Positions 8,728-18,000 of a stretch of 64,000 bases of DNA are shown here, piece by piece (position 1 is the first letter of the stretch; each line of letters begins with the position of its first letter). The notes below the pieces were generated by a model, which saw only the letters and a program-made list of their open reading frames with translations, searched no databases and had not been told where the DNA came from. A program made the position numbers and the translations under genes. The DNA lies in contig NZ_JAPQNS010000004.1 of assembly GCF_028867935.1 (NCBI RefSeq), positions 248,001-312,000 on the forward strand. Reading direction: 5' to 3'. The DNA comes from Flavobacterium sp. SUN052 (lineage in GTDB: Bacteria > Bacteroidota > Bacteroidia > Flavobacteriales > Flavobacteriaceae).

Positions 8728-10230
8728 ATGAAGCACCTACTCACGTTCCTGTTTTCCATGTGGTCGGTTTGGGCAATGGCTCAAGCAACAGATTACGACC
8801 CTTATCGCCAGTTCACGCCTGATGAACTGCGGCAGGATTTCGATGTGCTGCAACGGGCACTCACTGAATTGCACCCCGGTTTATTTCGATATAATACGCC
8901 CGACAGTCTGGCAGTAGCCTACGGGCAAACCATGGCTAAAATGAACCAGCCAATGAGCGATGTAGCGTTTGGGCTGGCAATTCGCCCCTACATTGGGCAG
9001 GTTCGATGTGCGCATACCAGTCTGACTAATTCCAAAGAACGCCAACGGTATTTAAAGCAACTTCACTTACCACCCTGGCCTATTTCGGTGCTAGTTAAAG
9101 ACGATCGAATGTTTGTGGCCACGCGCCCGCTGCAAACAACCGGAGTAGCGGCCTTCGAAGAAATTTCGAGCCTCGATGGTCACTCTACTCACGAACTATT
9201 AGCCCATTTCAGGCCGATGGTGTGGGGCGATGGCTATACCAAAACTGCGCACGATGGAATGCTTTCTGTTGTGCTCCCCGCACTGTATAGGGCCACCTAC
9301 GGGTTCAGCGATACGCTGCGAGTGGGCCTGACCGATTCGAGTGGGCACGTACGAACTGTGGCGATTCCGGCCAGGGCTATGTCTGCCCGAAGACTGGCCC
9401 GTAATGCAAAAGCCGATACTATTCGGCGGCAGAAACAGGCCTTGCCAACCCGGACGGTGCTTAGCCGACGTGGTTTGCAGCTGGCTGTTGTCCGAGAAGA
9501 TTCGGCTGTGGCGGTGCTGAAAATTGAGCGGTTTGGCGATGGACCCATGCGCCGGTCTTTTGGAACTGTTTTTGATGAAATAAAGCGTCGGCATATCCGC
9601 CAGCTGGTGATTGATGTGCGGGGTAATCTGGGTGGTAGTGCCCAAACCTGCCGCGATTTGCTCCGGTACGTTGTCGACCGGCCATTCGTGTTCTGGGATT
9701 CAACCGTTGCCAATCAACGCAATGCTCACGTAGACGGAGCCAAGACGTGGATCAGTGGCCCATTTGCTTATATCGATCTGCATTTTCGGTTACGGCGCGA
9801 CAATAACGGAAACCTCCAATTGCCTACGTACCGGAAAATGACCCGCCCTCGTAAATCGAGCCATTTTGATGGGCCTATTCTGATACTGACGGATGGCTTG
9901 TCGTTTTCAGCAGCTGCGATTTTTCCATCACTCGCCCGAGAATTCAACGCTGATGTGAAAATTGTGGGTCGAGAGACGGGTGGAGGAGCATACGGTTGCA
10001 ATGCCGGACAGAGTTTTTTTGTGGAGCTACCTAATACCCGGATGATTGTAAAGATTCCGGCTTACCGAATTCGATTGCCTTTGCCGGGCCGCGACACAGG
10101 GCGTGGTGTACTACCCGATTATCCCGTCAGCTACTCTATTGACGATTTACGCCAGGGGCGCGACAAAGATTTAGAGCAAGTAAAGGCTTTATTAGTAACC
10201 GATGATAAACGAGAGGGTATTGTCCCGTAG
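8728..10230 (+). CDS. S41 family peptidase (C-terminal processing protease-like)
   Basis: A 500-residue exported protein with signal peptide 1-19 (ending AMAQA). The N-terminal part (YRQFTPDELRQDFDVLQRAL) is the helical domain common to Bacteroidota S41 proteins. The core follows with VIDVRGNLGGS and TDGLSFSAA; by family analogy Ser394 in this motif is the nucleophile. Where classical CtpA proteases carry a catalytic Lys in VG..T.GK, this protein reads VGRETGGG, the tricorn-like variant seen in many secreted S41 members. Likely periplasmic or surface serine peptidase; the substrate is unknown. It is flanked by a divergent surface-protein gene and by the Kai module, with 114 bases before the kaiC ATG. 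Confidence 0.85.
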   Translation: MKHLLTFLFSMWSVWAMAQATDYDPYRQFTPDELRQDFDVLQRALTELHPGLFRYNTPDSLAVAYGQTMAKMNQPMSDVAFGLAIRPYIGQVRCAHTSLTNSKERQRYLKQLHLPPWPISVLVKDDRMFVATRPLQTTGVAAFEEISSLDGHSTHELLAHFRPMVWGDGYTKTAHDGMLSVVLPALYRATYGFSDTLRVGLTDSSGHVRTVAIPARAMSARRLARNAKADTIRRQKQALPTRTVLSRRGLQLAVVREDSAVAVLKIERFGDGPMRRSFGTVFDEIKRRHIRQLVIDVRGNLGGSAQTCRDLLRYVVDRPFVFWDSTVANQRNAHVDGAKTWISGPFAYIDLHFRLRRDNNGNLQLPTYRKMTRPRKSSHFDGPILILTDGLSFSAAAIFPSLAREFNADVKIVGRETGGGAYGCNAGQSFFVELPNTRMIVKIPAYRIRLPLPGRDTGRGVLPDYPVSYSIDDLRQGRDKDLEQVKALLVTDDKREGIVP

Positions 10231-10344
10231 CCTAAGATTACGGGAAATGCGTGTTAAGGCTTTTATGGGGATTTGTTACCTTTAAAAATGGGCCTGATTT
10301 TTCGGGCCTGTCATGCCTCCCTAAAGTCATATACTCTTCGTTTA

Positions 10345-12057
10345 ATGAGTCTAAAAACTTCTGATAGCTCAAACCCCGCGCTGCCTATTTTATCCAAAGC
10401 ACCAACAGGAATTGCCGGATTGGATGAAATAACGGGTGGAGGTTTACCAAAAGGTCGGCCAACACTTATTTGTGGGAGTGCAGGTTGTGGAAAAACCCTG
10501 TTCTCTCTTGAGTTCATTGTACGTGGCGCTATGCAGTTCAATGAACCAGGCGTTTTTATGGCGTTTGAGGAAAAAACCGACGAGCTGGTAATTAATGTGG
10601 CTTCGCTGGGTTTCGATCTGAAACAGTTACAGGCTGATAAACTCGTCCGCTTAGACCACGTTCACATCGAACGCCACGAAATTGAAGAGACCGGTGAATA
10701 TGACCTGGAAGGTCTGTTTATTCGGTTGGGACACGCCATCGATAGCATCGGTGCTAAGCGGGTTGTGCTGGATACCATCGAAAACCTGTTTTCCGGCTTA
10801 TTAAATCAAGGCGTACTGCGAGCTGAAATCCGTCGGCTTTTTGAGTGGCTCAAAAGTAAAGGCGTCACTACCATCATTACGGGTGAAAAAGGCGATGGGA
10901 CCTTGACTCGCTATGGTCTTGAAGAGTACGTATCGGATTGCGTTATTTTGCTTGACCACCGGGTAAGCAACCAGATTTCAACTCGGTTGTTGCGTGTCGT
11001 GAAGTACCGTGGGTCCATGCACGGTACAAATGAGTATCCCTTTCTGATTGATGCTCAGGGTATTTCGGTCTTGCCGGTTACATCGCTGACGTTAGATAGC
11101 CCGGTTTCGTCGGATCGTGTTTCGTCTGGAATAGCGTCTCTGGATAAGATGCTGGATAATAAAGGCTTTTACCGGGGTAGCAGTATTCTTGTTTCTGGAA
11201 CGGCTGGAACGGGTAAAACCAGTATCGCTGCCAGCTTCGCGAATGAAATCTGCCGACGCGGTGAACGGTGTGTGTTTTTCGCTTTTGAAGAATCACCCCA
11301 GCAGATTTGCCGCAATATGCAATCAATTGGAATGAACCTTCAAGACCACGTTAATGCAGGTTTATTACAGTTTCATGCCTCTAGGCCTACCCTTAACGGG
11401 TTAGAAATGCATTTGGTCGCTATTCATAAGATTGTCAAAAACTTCAGGCCACATGCCGTAGTATTGGACCCTATTACCAATCTGGTTACGGTGGGTTCGA
11501 TGAGCGAAGTAAAGTCGATGTTGATTCGCCTGATTGATTTCTTACAGACTGAACAAATAACGGTGATGTTTACGGCTCTGTCGTTGAATACTGTCATTCA
11601 CGAACAAACCGATGAAGGTGTATCGTCGCTGGTCGATGCGTGGTTGTCGGTAAAGGATATTGAGTTTAATGGGGAGCGTAACCGGGGATTGTACGTCATG
11701 AAATCGCGGGGAATGAAACATTCGAATCAGGTTCGGGAGTTTGTTATTACCAACCACGGTCTCGATTTGGTCGACGTTTATCTAGGACCGGAAGGTGTTC
11801 TGACGGGTTCGGCCCGCGAGGCTCAACAATTACAGTATGAAACGGGCGTGGCGCTGCGCGATCATGCTGTAGGTCGGAAAGATCGTGAGATTGAGCGGAA
11901 GCGTACCGTATTAGAAGCTCGAATTGCCAGTTTGCGCGAAGAATTTGAATCTGTTCAGGAAGATCTGAATCGGAGTTATGTGGAGGAGGAGCTGCGCAAT
12001 GAAGTGATGGAAAAAAACCGCGCCCTGATGACTCGGAGTCGGCATAACGAAGAATAA
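10345..12057 (+). CDS. kaiC: KaiC-like RecA-family ATPase/kinase
   Basis: The protein has 570 residues from the ATG at 10345. Starts at 10273 (TTG) and 10288 (ATG) are possible but add a non-KaiC tail. Two RecA-like domains are visible: CI with Walker A GSAGCGKT (44-51) and the catalytic Glu pair E75-E76, and CII with GTAGTGKT (285-292) and E315-E316. The CII stretch T422-D-E-G-V-S427-S428 aligns with cyanobacterial T426...S431-T432, so both phospho-acceptor positions keep hydroxyl residues. After ~490 the cyanobacterial A-loop/KaiA-binding tail is replaced by a Glu/Arg-rich coiled coil of ~75 residues. The gene heads kaiC-kaiB-kaiB-kinase-receiver with no kaiA. Likely role: ATP-driven timer or state switch feeding a phosphorelay (inference). 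Confidence 0.93.
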   Translation: MSLKTSDSSNPALPILSKAPTGIAGLDEITGGGLPKGRPTLICGSAGCGKTLFSLEFIVRGAMQFNEPGVFMAFEEKTDELVINVASLGFDLKQLQADKLVRLDHVHIERHEIEETGEYDLEGLFIRLGHAIDSIGAKRVVLDTIENLFSGLLNQGVLRAEIRRLFEWLKSKGVTTIITGEKGDGTLTRYGLEEYVSDCVILLDHRVSNQISTRLLRVVKYRGSMHGTNEYPFLIDAQGISVLPVTSLTLDSPVSSDRVSSGIASLDKMLDNKGFYRGSSILVSGTAGTGKTSIAASFANEICRRGERCVFFAFEESPQQICRNMQSIGMNLQDHVNAGLLQFHASRPTLNGLEMHLVAIHKIVKNFRPHAVVLDPITNLVTVGSMSEVKSMLIRLIDFLQTEQITVMFTALSLNTVIHEQTDEGVSSLVDAWLSVKDIEFNGERNRGLYVMKSRGMKHSNQVREFVITNHGLDLVDVYLGPEGVLTGSAREAQQLQYETGVALRDHAVGRKDREIERKRTVLEARIASLREEFESVQEDLNRSYVEEELRNEVMEKNRALMTRSRHNEE

Positions 12058-12060
12058 ACG

Positions 12061-12113
12061 AGAGCGGTCTGTAAGCCGCTCGTAGACAGATGGGCGGCTT
12101 TACAAACCGCTCT
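12061..12113 (+). promoter_or_regulatory. Stem-loop between kaiC and kaiB
   Basis: Arms 12061-12079 and 12094-12113 pair along ~19 bases with one mismatch and one bulge around a 14-base loop. It begins three bases after the kaiC stop and ends seven bases before the first kaiB ATG. There is no T-run after it (TATATATA follows). It may act as a processing or stability element that sets the KaiC:KaiB ratio, or be a copy of a dispersed palindromic repeat. Confidence 0.6.
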
Positions 12114-12119
12114 ATATAT

Positions 12120-12413
12120 ATGGTAGAAGAACAGGAAATGTGGGAGCTGCGGCTCTATGTGGCGGGCAACACCCCCCGGTCTTTGACGGCACTGGCAAAC
12201 TTGAAAAAGTACTGTGAAGCGCACTTAAAAGGGCAGTATAAAATTGAAGTGATTGACCTGTTGGTGCATCCGCAATTAGCTGAGGGTGATCAAATTCTGG
12301 CCATTCCTACATTGGTCAAAAAAGTACCGGAACCCATTCGTAAAATTATTGGCGATTTATCGAATGAAGAAAAAGTTTTGGTTGGATTGAACATCCGCCC
12401 TGCTACCAATTGA
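12120..12413 (+). CDS. kaiB: KaiB family protein, copy 1
   Basis: The protein has 97 residues from the ATG at 12120. A longer reading from 12090 would start inside the stem-loop and is rejected. The sequence follows cyanobacterial KaiB closely: [19 protein letters not shown], a [24 protein letters not shown] block and [16 protein letters not shown]. Known for KaiB: a thioredoxin-like, fold-switching protein that binds phosphorylated KaiC and, in cyanobacteria, sequesters KaiA and regulates output kinases. No KaiA is encoded here, so its role is probably to tie KaiC state to the adjacent kinase (inference). The gene stops one base before the second kaiB starts, indicating co-transcription. Confidence 0.93.
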   Translation: MVEEQEMWELRLYVAGNTPRSLTALANLKKYCEAHLKGQYKIEVIDLLVHPQLAEGDQILAIPTLVKKVPEPIRKIIGDLSNEEKVLVGLNIRPATN

Positions 12414-12414
12414 A

Positions 12415-12717
12415 ATGAGCGAACAGGCTGAAACACTCGATGAAAGTAAACCGTATGTGTTGCGCTTGTTTATAACAGGAGCCTCGCTGAATTCTGTGCG
12501 AGCGGTCACTAATCTGAAGCAAATTTGCGAAGAACATTTGGAAGGGAATTATTCGCTTGAAATAATTGATGTGCATCAACAGCGCGAAATTGCCCAGATT
12601 GAACAGTTAATTGCTTTGCCGCTGTTGGTAAAGCTGTTTCCGCTTCCTGAACGACGCTTGATCGGCGATCTGTCGGAAACGAAGCGGGTATTATCAGGAT
12701 TAGGTATTACCCCGTAA
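12415..12717 (+). CDS. KaiB family protein, copy 2 (divergent)
   Basis: The 100-residue product shares the KaiB frame (VLRLFITGASLNSVRAVTNL, IIDVHQQREIAQIEQLIALP, RRLIGDLSETKRVL) but is more diverged than copy 1. The usual YVAGNTP is FITGASL and the NPQLAE-like loop is QQREIAQ. It starts one base after the first kaiB stop and ends two bases before the kinase ATG. A pair of KaiB proteins with different surfaces suggests one for KaiC and one for the kinase or a second conformer, but this is inference. The conserved GDLS near the C-terminus argues it is a functional KaiB fold rather than a decaying copy. Confidence 0.88.
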   Translation: MSEQAETLDESKPYVLRLFITGASLNSVRAVTNLKQICEEHLEGNYSLEIIDVHQQREIAQIEQLIALPLLVKLFPLPERRLIGDLSETKRVLSGLGITP

Positions 12718-12719
12718 CA

Positions 12720-13994
12720 ATGTCTGTTAACCCGTCCAAGACATACGATCAGCTTTTGGCTGAGAACGAACGCCTGAGCCGGCAATTAGAAGAAGCCACG
12801 GAGACGATTTATGCGATCCGGACAGGGCAAGTTGACGCGCTGATAGTACAGGGTAAAGACGGCCATGAACTCTATACCCTTAAAACCGCTGACCACACCT
12901 ACCGGGTATTCATTGAAACCATGAATGAAGGGGCAGTCACGCTCAATAGCGATGGCCTGATTGTTTATTCTAACTCCATGTTTGCGTCGATGGTGGGTAA
13001 ACCTCTATCATCCGTTATTGGTATGTCGTTCAGAACATTTGTACCACCAGAGTCCGAAACAGCCTTTGGTGATTTGTTTCGTATGGGTTGGACAGAAGAC
13101 AATAAAATTGAATTGTTTATTGCAGGGGCTCATGGCTTAATACCCTGTCAGCTTTCGGTTAATGCGCTTGAGCTCAACGACGGTGTTTCGCTGAGTATGA
13201 TTCTGACTGATCTGACGGTACAGAAGGAGAACCAGCGGCTGTTAGAAATCAATAATGAACAACTAGCCCAGACTAACGCAGCGCTGGAGGTTAGTAATCA
13301 CGATTTATTGCAGTTTGCATCGGTGGCTTCACATGATTTACAGGAGCCGCTTCGGAAGATTCTGATCTTTGCCAAGATGCTAAAAGATAGGCATACTAGT
13401 GAGCTGCCAGCCGATAGTGTGAGGTATCTGGAGAAAATTATCGATTCGTCAAACCGGATGAAGACGATGATCGTAGATATTTTGACGTACTCGCGCTTAT
13501 CCACAAATGATGACCGATTCGTGCCAACCAATCTGCACGATATTGTAACTGATGTCATCAGCGATTTCGATTTGGTTATCAGCGATAAAAAGGCAGTGGT
13601 ACGTATTGAAAATCTACCAACGGTCGATGTCAATCCAGGGCAAATGCGTCAGGTTTTTCAAAACCTCATCAGTAACGCGATGAAGTTTAGTAGGCCCGAC
13701 ATTGTTCCTGAATTAGTCATTAGTGGTGGCATCGAGCGGAGAAACGAGTCAGGTCAGGAGCCACATTACTATATTAAGATCGCTGACAATGGAATTGGCT
13801 TTGATGATCAATATGCGGAAAAAGTGTTTTCGTTATTTCACCGGTTGAACACCAAAGACGCGTACGAGGGATCAGGAATTGGATTGGCTATCACAAAGCG
13901 GATTATCGACCGGCATCACGGTACGGTTAGCGCACAAAGTGAAGAGGGAAAAGGGTCCGTATTTATAATTAAGTTACCTTTACGTAAACACTAA
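12720..13994 (+). CDS. PAS-domain sensor histidine kinase of the Kai operon
   Basis: A 424-residue soluble kinase with no membrane segment. It starts with a short coiled coil (LLAENERLSRQLEEATE) and an IRTGQVDALIVQ linker, then a PAS domain (~60-175), a second short coiled coil, the dimerisation/phosphotransfer helix with His205 in SHDLQEPLRK, and HATPase_c with QNLISNAMKF, DNGIGFDD and GSGIGLAI. The start lies two bases after the second kaiB stop. The start of the N-terminus resembles the segment found in PAS kinases that accompany KaiC in non-cyanobacteria. Position suggests it reads KaiB/KaiC state and phosphorylates the single-domain receivers that follow (inference). Confidence 0.9.
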   Translation: MSVNPSKTYDQLLAENERLSRQLEEATETIYAIRTGQVDALIVQGKDGHELYTLKTADHTYRVFIETMNEGAVTLNSDGLIVYSNSMFASMVGKPLSSVIGMSFRTFVPPESETAFGDLFRMGWTEDNKIELFIAGAHGLIPCQLSVNALELNDGVSLSMILTDLTVQKENQRLLEINNEQLAQTNAALEVSNHDLLQFASVASHDLQEPLRKILIFAKMLKDRHTSELPADSVRYLEKIIDSSNRMKTMIVDILTYSRLSTNDDRFVPTNLHDIVTDVISDFDLVISDKKAVVRIENLPTVDVNPGQMRQVFQNLISNAMKFSRPDIVPELVISGGIERRNESGQEPHYYIKIADNGIGFDDQYAEKVFSLFHRLNTKDAYEGSGIGLAITKRIIDRHHGTVSAQSEEGKGSVFIIKLPLRKH

Positions 13995-14006
13995 TTAGGG
14001 AAAAGA

Positions 14007-14414
14007 ATGAGTAGTCAGCTCAAACGAAAAATATTATTGGCGGAAGATGACAGTGACGATGCCTTTTTCTTCTTCGATTTTCTTCACAACCGTGCTGATG
14101 TTGATCTCCTTCCAAGCGTATCAAACGGTGTTGAAGTGATTGATTATTTGAATAATGTTTCTTCGGACGATGAGTTGCCCGACGTTATTGTGCTTGATCA
14201 GAACATGCCTAAACTATCGGGTCGGGAAACACTCGATTACATCAAGTCGAACGAAAAGTACGGCAACATTGCTGTTGCCATCTATTCAACGTATGTAGGG
14301 CCACAACTGGCCGAAGAATGTCTGAAATTGGGAGCCGCTTTAGTCGAAACCAAACCAATTTCAAAAGAAGGCTATAACAAAATGCTGGATACTATATTAG
14401 AAGTTGTAGGCTAA
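14007..14414 (+). CDS. Single-domain response regulator (receiver only), copy 1
   Basis: A 135-residue receiver domain with no output domain. Acidic pocket residues E13/D14/D15 (LAEDDSDDAF), phospho-acceptor Asp64 (VLDQNMP) and Lys116 (ETKPIS) are in their expected places. It starts 12 bases after the kinase gene, so it is the natural first acceptor of that kinase. As a stand-alone receiver it could relay phosphate or act through protein binding. The Asn-rich FFFFDFLHNR helix 1 is common in Bacteroidota single-domain receivers. A 187-base A+T-rich gap follows, which may hold the promoter of the next gene. Confidence 0.92.
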   Translation: MSSQLKRKILLAEDDSDDAFFFFDFLHNRADVDLLPSVSNGVEVIDYLNNVSSDDELPDVIVLDQNMPKLSGRETLDYIKSNEKYGNIAVAIYSTYVGPQLAEECLKLGAALVETKPISKEGYNKMLDTILEVVG

Positions 14415-14566
14415 GTACCTATTTATATTCTAAAGTGATACAATTGAATATTAGAAAAGTTGCTAAAATAGAAAAGATTTTACTTAAGCTGCTTATTATA
14501 TAAAATGTGACCAAAGTCTTCTGTTGAAGTAATATTAAACAGTTCTAGCTGTAATATTAGTCGTAG

Positions 14567-14597
14567 ATTGCGGTACATGCTTTATATACTATAGTTG
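14567..14597 (+). promoter_or_regulatory. Candidate promoter (ATTG-N19-TATAGTTG) for the second receiver gene
   Basis: ATTG (14567-14570) is followed after 19 bases by TATAGTTG (14590-14597), seven of eight matches to TAnnTTTG. The box ends four bases before the ATG at 14602, so transcription would begin at or next to the start codon. The same geometry is seen at three other genes in this window. Confidence 0.4.
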
Positions 14598-14601
14598 GCA
14601 A

Positions 14602-15054
14602 ATGGAAACCAGCAAGCTTCAGCTCCTTCTTGCCGACGATGATGAGGATGACTGCCTCTTTTTTAAGCAGGCCTTATCAGAATTATCTGTAGCGACTTCC
14701 CTGACTACAGTGCACGATGGTGAGCAGCTCATGCAGCTACTCACAAAAAAAACGGGTATGCTTCCTAGTGTTCTATTCCTCGACCTTAATATGCCGCGCA
14801 AAAACGGCTTTGAATGTTTGGCGGAAATAAATCAAGACGATACCCTGCGGCAGCTACCTGTGGTAATACTCTCTACCTCATTTGATGAGGCTATGACGAA
14901 CCGATTGTACAAGAATGGGGTACATTACTGCATCAAAAAACCGAATGAATTTGTCAAACTCAAACGGGTACTTCAGCAGATAATTACCCTGATTGTTGAT
15001 ACTGATTTTGCACGGCCAGTAGCCGAAAGTTTTGTGCTTGAAGCAGATTCATAA
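14602..15054 (+). CDS. Single-domain response regulator (receiver only), copy 2
   Basis: A 150-residue receiver domain. The acidic pocket is ADDDEDD (11-17), the phospho-acceptor is Asp61 (FLDLNMPRKNGF) and the conserved Lys is in IKKP (112-113). About 25 residues trail after the domain without a recognisable output motif. This type (FLDLNMP, response regulator rcp1-like) is typical of receivers acting with phytochrome-like or PAS kinases. It is followed after 11 bases by the CheB-CheR hybrid kinase, so the two are probably co-transcribed. A promoter with a very short or absent leader lies directly upstream. Confidence 0.92.
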   Translation: METSKLQLLLADDDEDDCLFFKQALSELSVATSLTTVHDGEQLMQLLTKKTGMLPSVLFLDLNMPRKNGFECLAEINQDDTLRQLPVVILSTSFDEAMTNRLYKNGVHYCIKKPNEFVKLKRVLQQIITLIVDTDFARPVAESFVLEADS

Positions 15055-15065
15055 ACGAGCTAACC

Positions 15066-18000
15066 ATGAGCGAAGGCCAAAAAACGTTGTCCCCTAACTT
15101 GTTTCCCGTAGTTGGCGTTGGAGCTTCGGCAGGTGGTTTAGACGCCTTTAAAAAACTGCTTGAAGCTATTCCCGAAAATTCGGGAATGGCTTATGTGTTG
15201 GTGCAGCACTTATCGCCCATCCACGAAAGTATTCTACCCGAACTGCTTCAAAAAGTTACGTCTATTCCAGTATTGGAAATAGCGGATGAGATCAAAGTAG
15301 AGCCTGATCACATCTATATTCTACCCAGCAACAAAATGTTGGTGGCCAACGACGGGATCTTACAGCTGAGCCCCCGCACCACAAAAAAAAATGAGCCAAA
15401 TCTGCCCATAGACCTTTTTTTTACGTCATTGGCCGAGGTCCATCAAAGTGGTGCTATTGGTGTGGTACTGTCGGGAACGGGTAGTGATGGCACCAAAGGG
15501 CTAAAAGCGATCAAAGAGTATGGGGGTATTACGATTGCGCAGGATGAAATGTCGGCTGGGTATGATGGTATGCCTAAAAGCGCCATACAAGCCGGCGTAG
15601 TGGATTTTATTCTTCCACCTGAGCAGATTCCCCAAAAACTATTAGAAATAGCGGGCATTTTCAATCAGCATATCAACACAGAATCGTCCCTCCAGGCCCA
15701 GGCTAATGATGCTTTCCGGCAAATGCTTGCATTGTTGCGCATCCGCAAGGGAACTGACTTCACGTATTACAAACAAACCACAATCCGTCGGCGAATACTG
15801 CGCCGAATGGCCATCAATAAAAGCGATCAGCCTGTCGATTATCTTACCTATTTGCGGGACAATAAGATAGAACAGGATGCGCTATATCAGGACCTGTTGA
15901 TTCCGGTAACCTCGTTTTTTCGGGATCCAAAAACCTTTTCTACGCTATGCGATACGATTTTTCCGCTCATCATAAGAAACAAATCAGCTAGTGAGCCAAT
16001 ACGTGTATGGGTAACCGGTTGTAGCACCGGCGAAGAAGCTTACTCGATGGCAATATGCTTTAAGGAGTTTTTGGGGGAGGACCGGGAACGAGTTCAACTG
16101 TTTGCCAGTGATCTAAGCGAACCCGCTATTGCCAAAGCACGTACTGCCATTTATACAAAATCTGAAGTTGAAGGGGTATCACCACAGCGGTTACAGGAAT
16201 TCTTTATAAAAACCAATGGGAGTTATCAGGTGAATAAGCAAGTGCGGGATATGTGCGTATTTGCCCGCCATAATTTTCTAAAAGACCCACCCTTTGGAAA
16301 AATAGATTTTATAAGCTGTCGTAACGTACTAATTTACATGGAGCCCTATCTGCAAAAGAAAGCTCTCACGACTTTTCATTATGCATTGAACCCCAATGGC
16401 TTTTTATTATTAGGTAAATCTGAAACAATAAGTGGCGTCCCTGAACTTTTCGCTTCAGCCGTAAAAACCGAGAAACTATTTACTCGTAAAGATGTACCCG
16501 GCCGGTTTATGCTTTTGGCAAGTGAACGAAGTGAATTACCTGTAGTCTCGGTAAAAACCGATCCTAAAACCGAAACTATGCGTGCTGATTTTCAGAAGAC
16601 AGCTGATGATATAATTCTAAGTAAGTACACACCTGTTGGGGTGGTCGTAAATGAGGGCTTGGATATTGTTCATTTTCGCGGTAGTACCAGCAATTTTTTA
16701 GAACAATTGTCGGGGAAACCCACACATAATTTATTGCTGATGGCAAAATATGGGTTGGCTTTTGAGCTACGTAATATTTTACATAAAGCAAAAAAACAGA
16801 AAGCAGCCGTAATAAAAGAAAATATTCCTGTACTCATAAATGATGTTCAACGTATTATTTCGCTCGAAGCTATTCCGTTGCTCAATACCATTGAACCACA
16901 CTATTTAGTTCTTTTCCACGAAAAGAATCAAGTGGGTAATATGGCGATAACTGGTAGTTCTAAAAAAGCAACAGTTTCAAAGTCAAACAAGGATAACAAA
17001 GACCTTCGCATACACCAGCTTGAGCAGGAACTAGATCAAACTAGGGAAGATATGCGGAGTATTACCGAAGATCAGGAAGCAGTAAACGAAGAACTACAAA
17101 GCGCCAACGAAGAACTCCTAAGCGGGAGCGAAGAGTTGCAAAGCCTGAACGAAGAACTTGAAACAAGTAAGGAAGAGCAACAAAGTACCAACGAAGAATT
17201 GATGGCTGTGAATCAGGAAATCACGAACCTGAATGAGCAAGTAATAGCCTCACGCGATTATGCTGAAGCAATTATTGGCAACATTCGCCAGCCCTTGCTA
17301 GTGTTGGATAAAAACTTGCGGATAAAAACGGCTAACAGCACATTTTACCAAGCATTTCAGGTAAAAGAGCCTGAAACAGAAGGCTTTCTTATTTATGACC
17401 TGGGTAACAAACAGTGGAATATCCCTGAGCTGCGAACATTACTTGAAAAAATTCTTCCAGAAAAATCCGCATTCAACGATTTTGCCATAACCTACACGTT
17501 TCCAGTAATTGGTGAGCGGGTAATGTTGTTAAATGCCCGCGAACTGGTAAACAAGAACAGTTCAGAGAAATTAATTTTGCTGTCAATTGAAGATATTACA
17601 GATAAAGCGAAAGCGCAGGAGAAAGAAAAAAAAGCTGAGAAGCGCTTTCAATTTATTGCTGATGCTATGCCACAAAAAGTATGGACAGCCGATGCAATAG
17701 GAAATGTTAATTATTTAAGTCAGCATTGGTTCAGTTATACGGGATTATCTTTTGATGAATTAAAAGACTGGGGCTGGGAAAAAATAGTTCATCCACTCGA
17801 CCTGACTGAATATAAACAACGCTGGCAAAAATCTATTGATACCGGTACTGATTTCGAAATGGAGAATAGGCTTTTAGATTGGCAGGGAAACTATATGTGG
17901 TATCTCAGCCGATGGTCAGCTCAGAAAGATAAGCGTGGTGTTGTTGAAATGTGGGTAGGTACCAATACGGAAATTCATAAACAGAGAAAGCAAAAAGAAG

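Noticed and set aside
12090..12119. Upstream extension of the first kaiB
   Set aside because: It would place the start inside the stem-loop and add ten residues absent from KaiB proteins.
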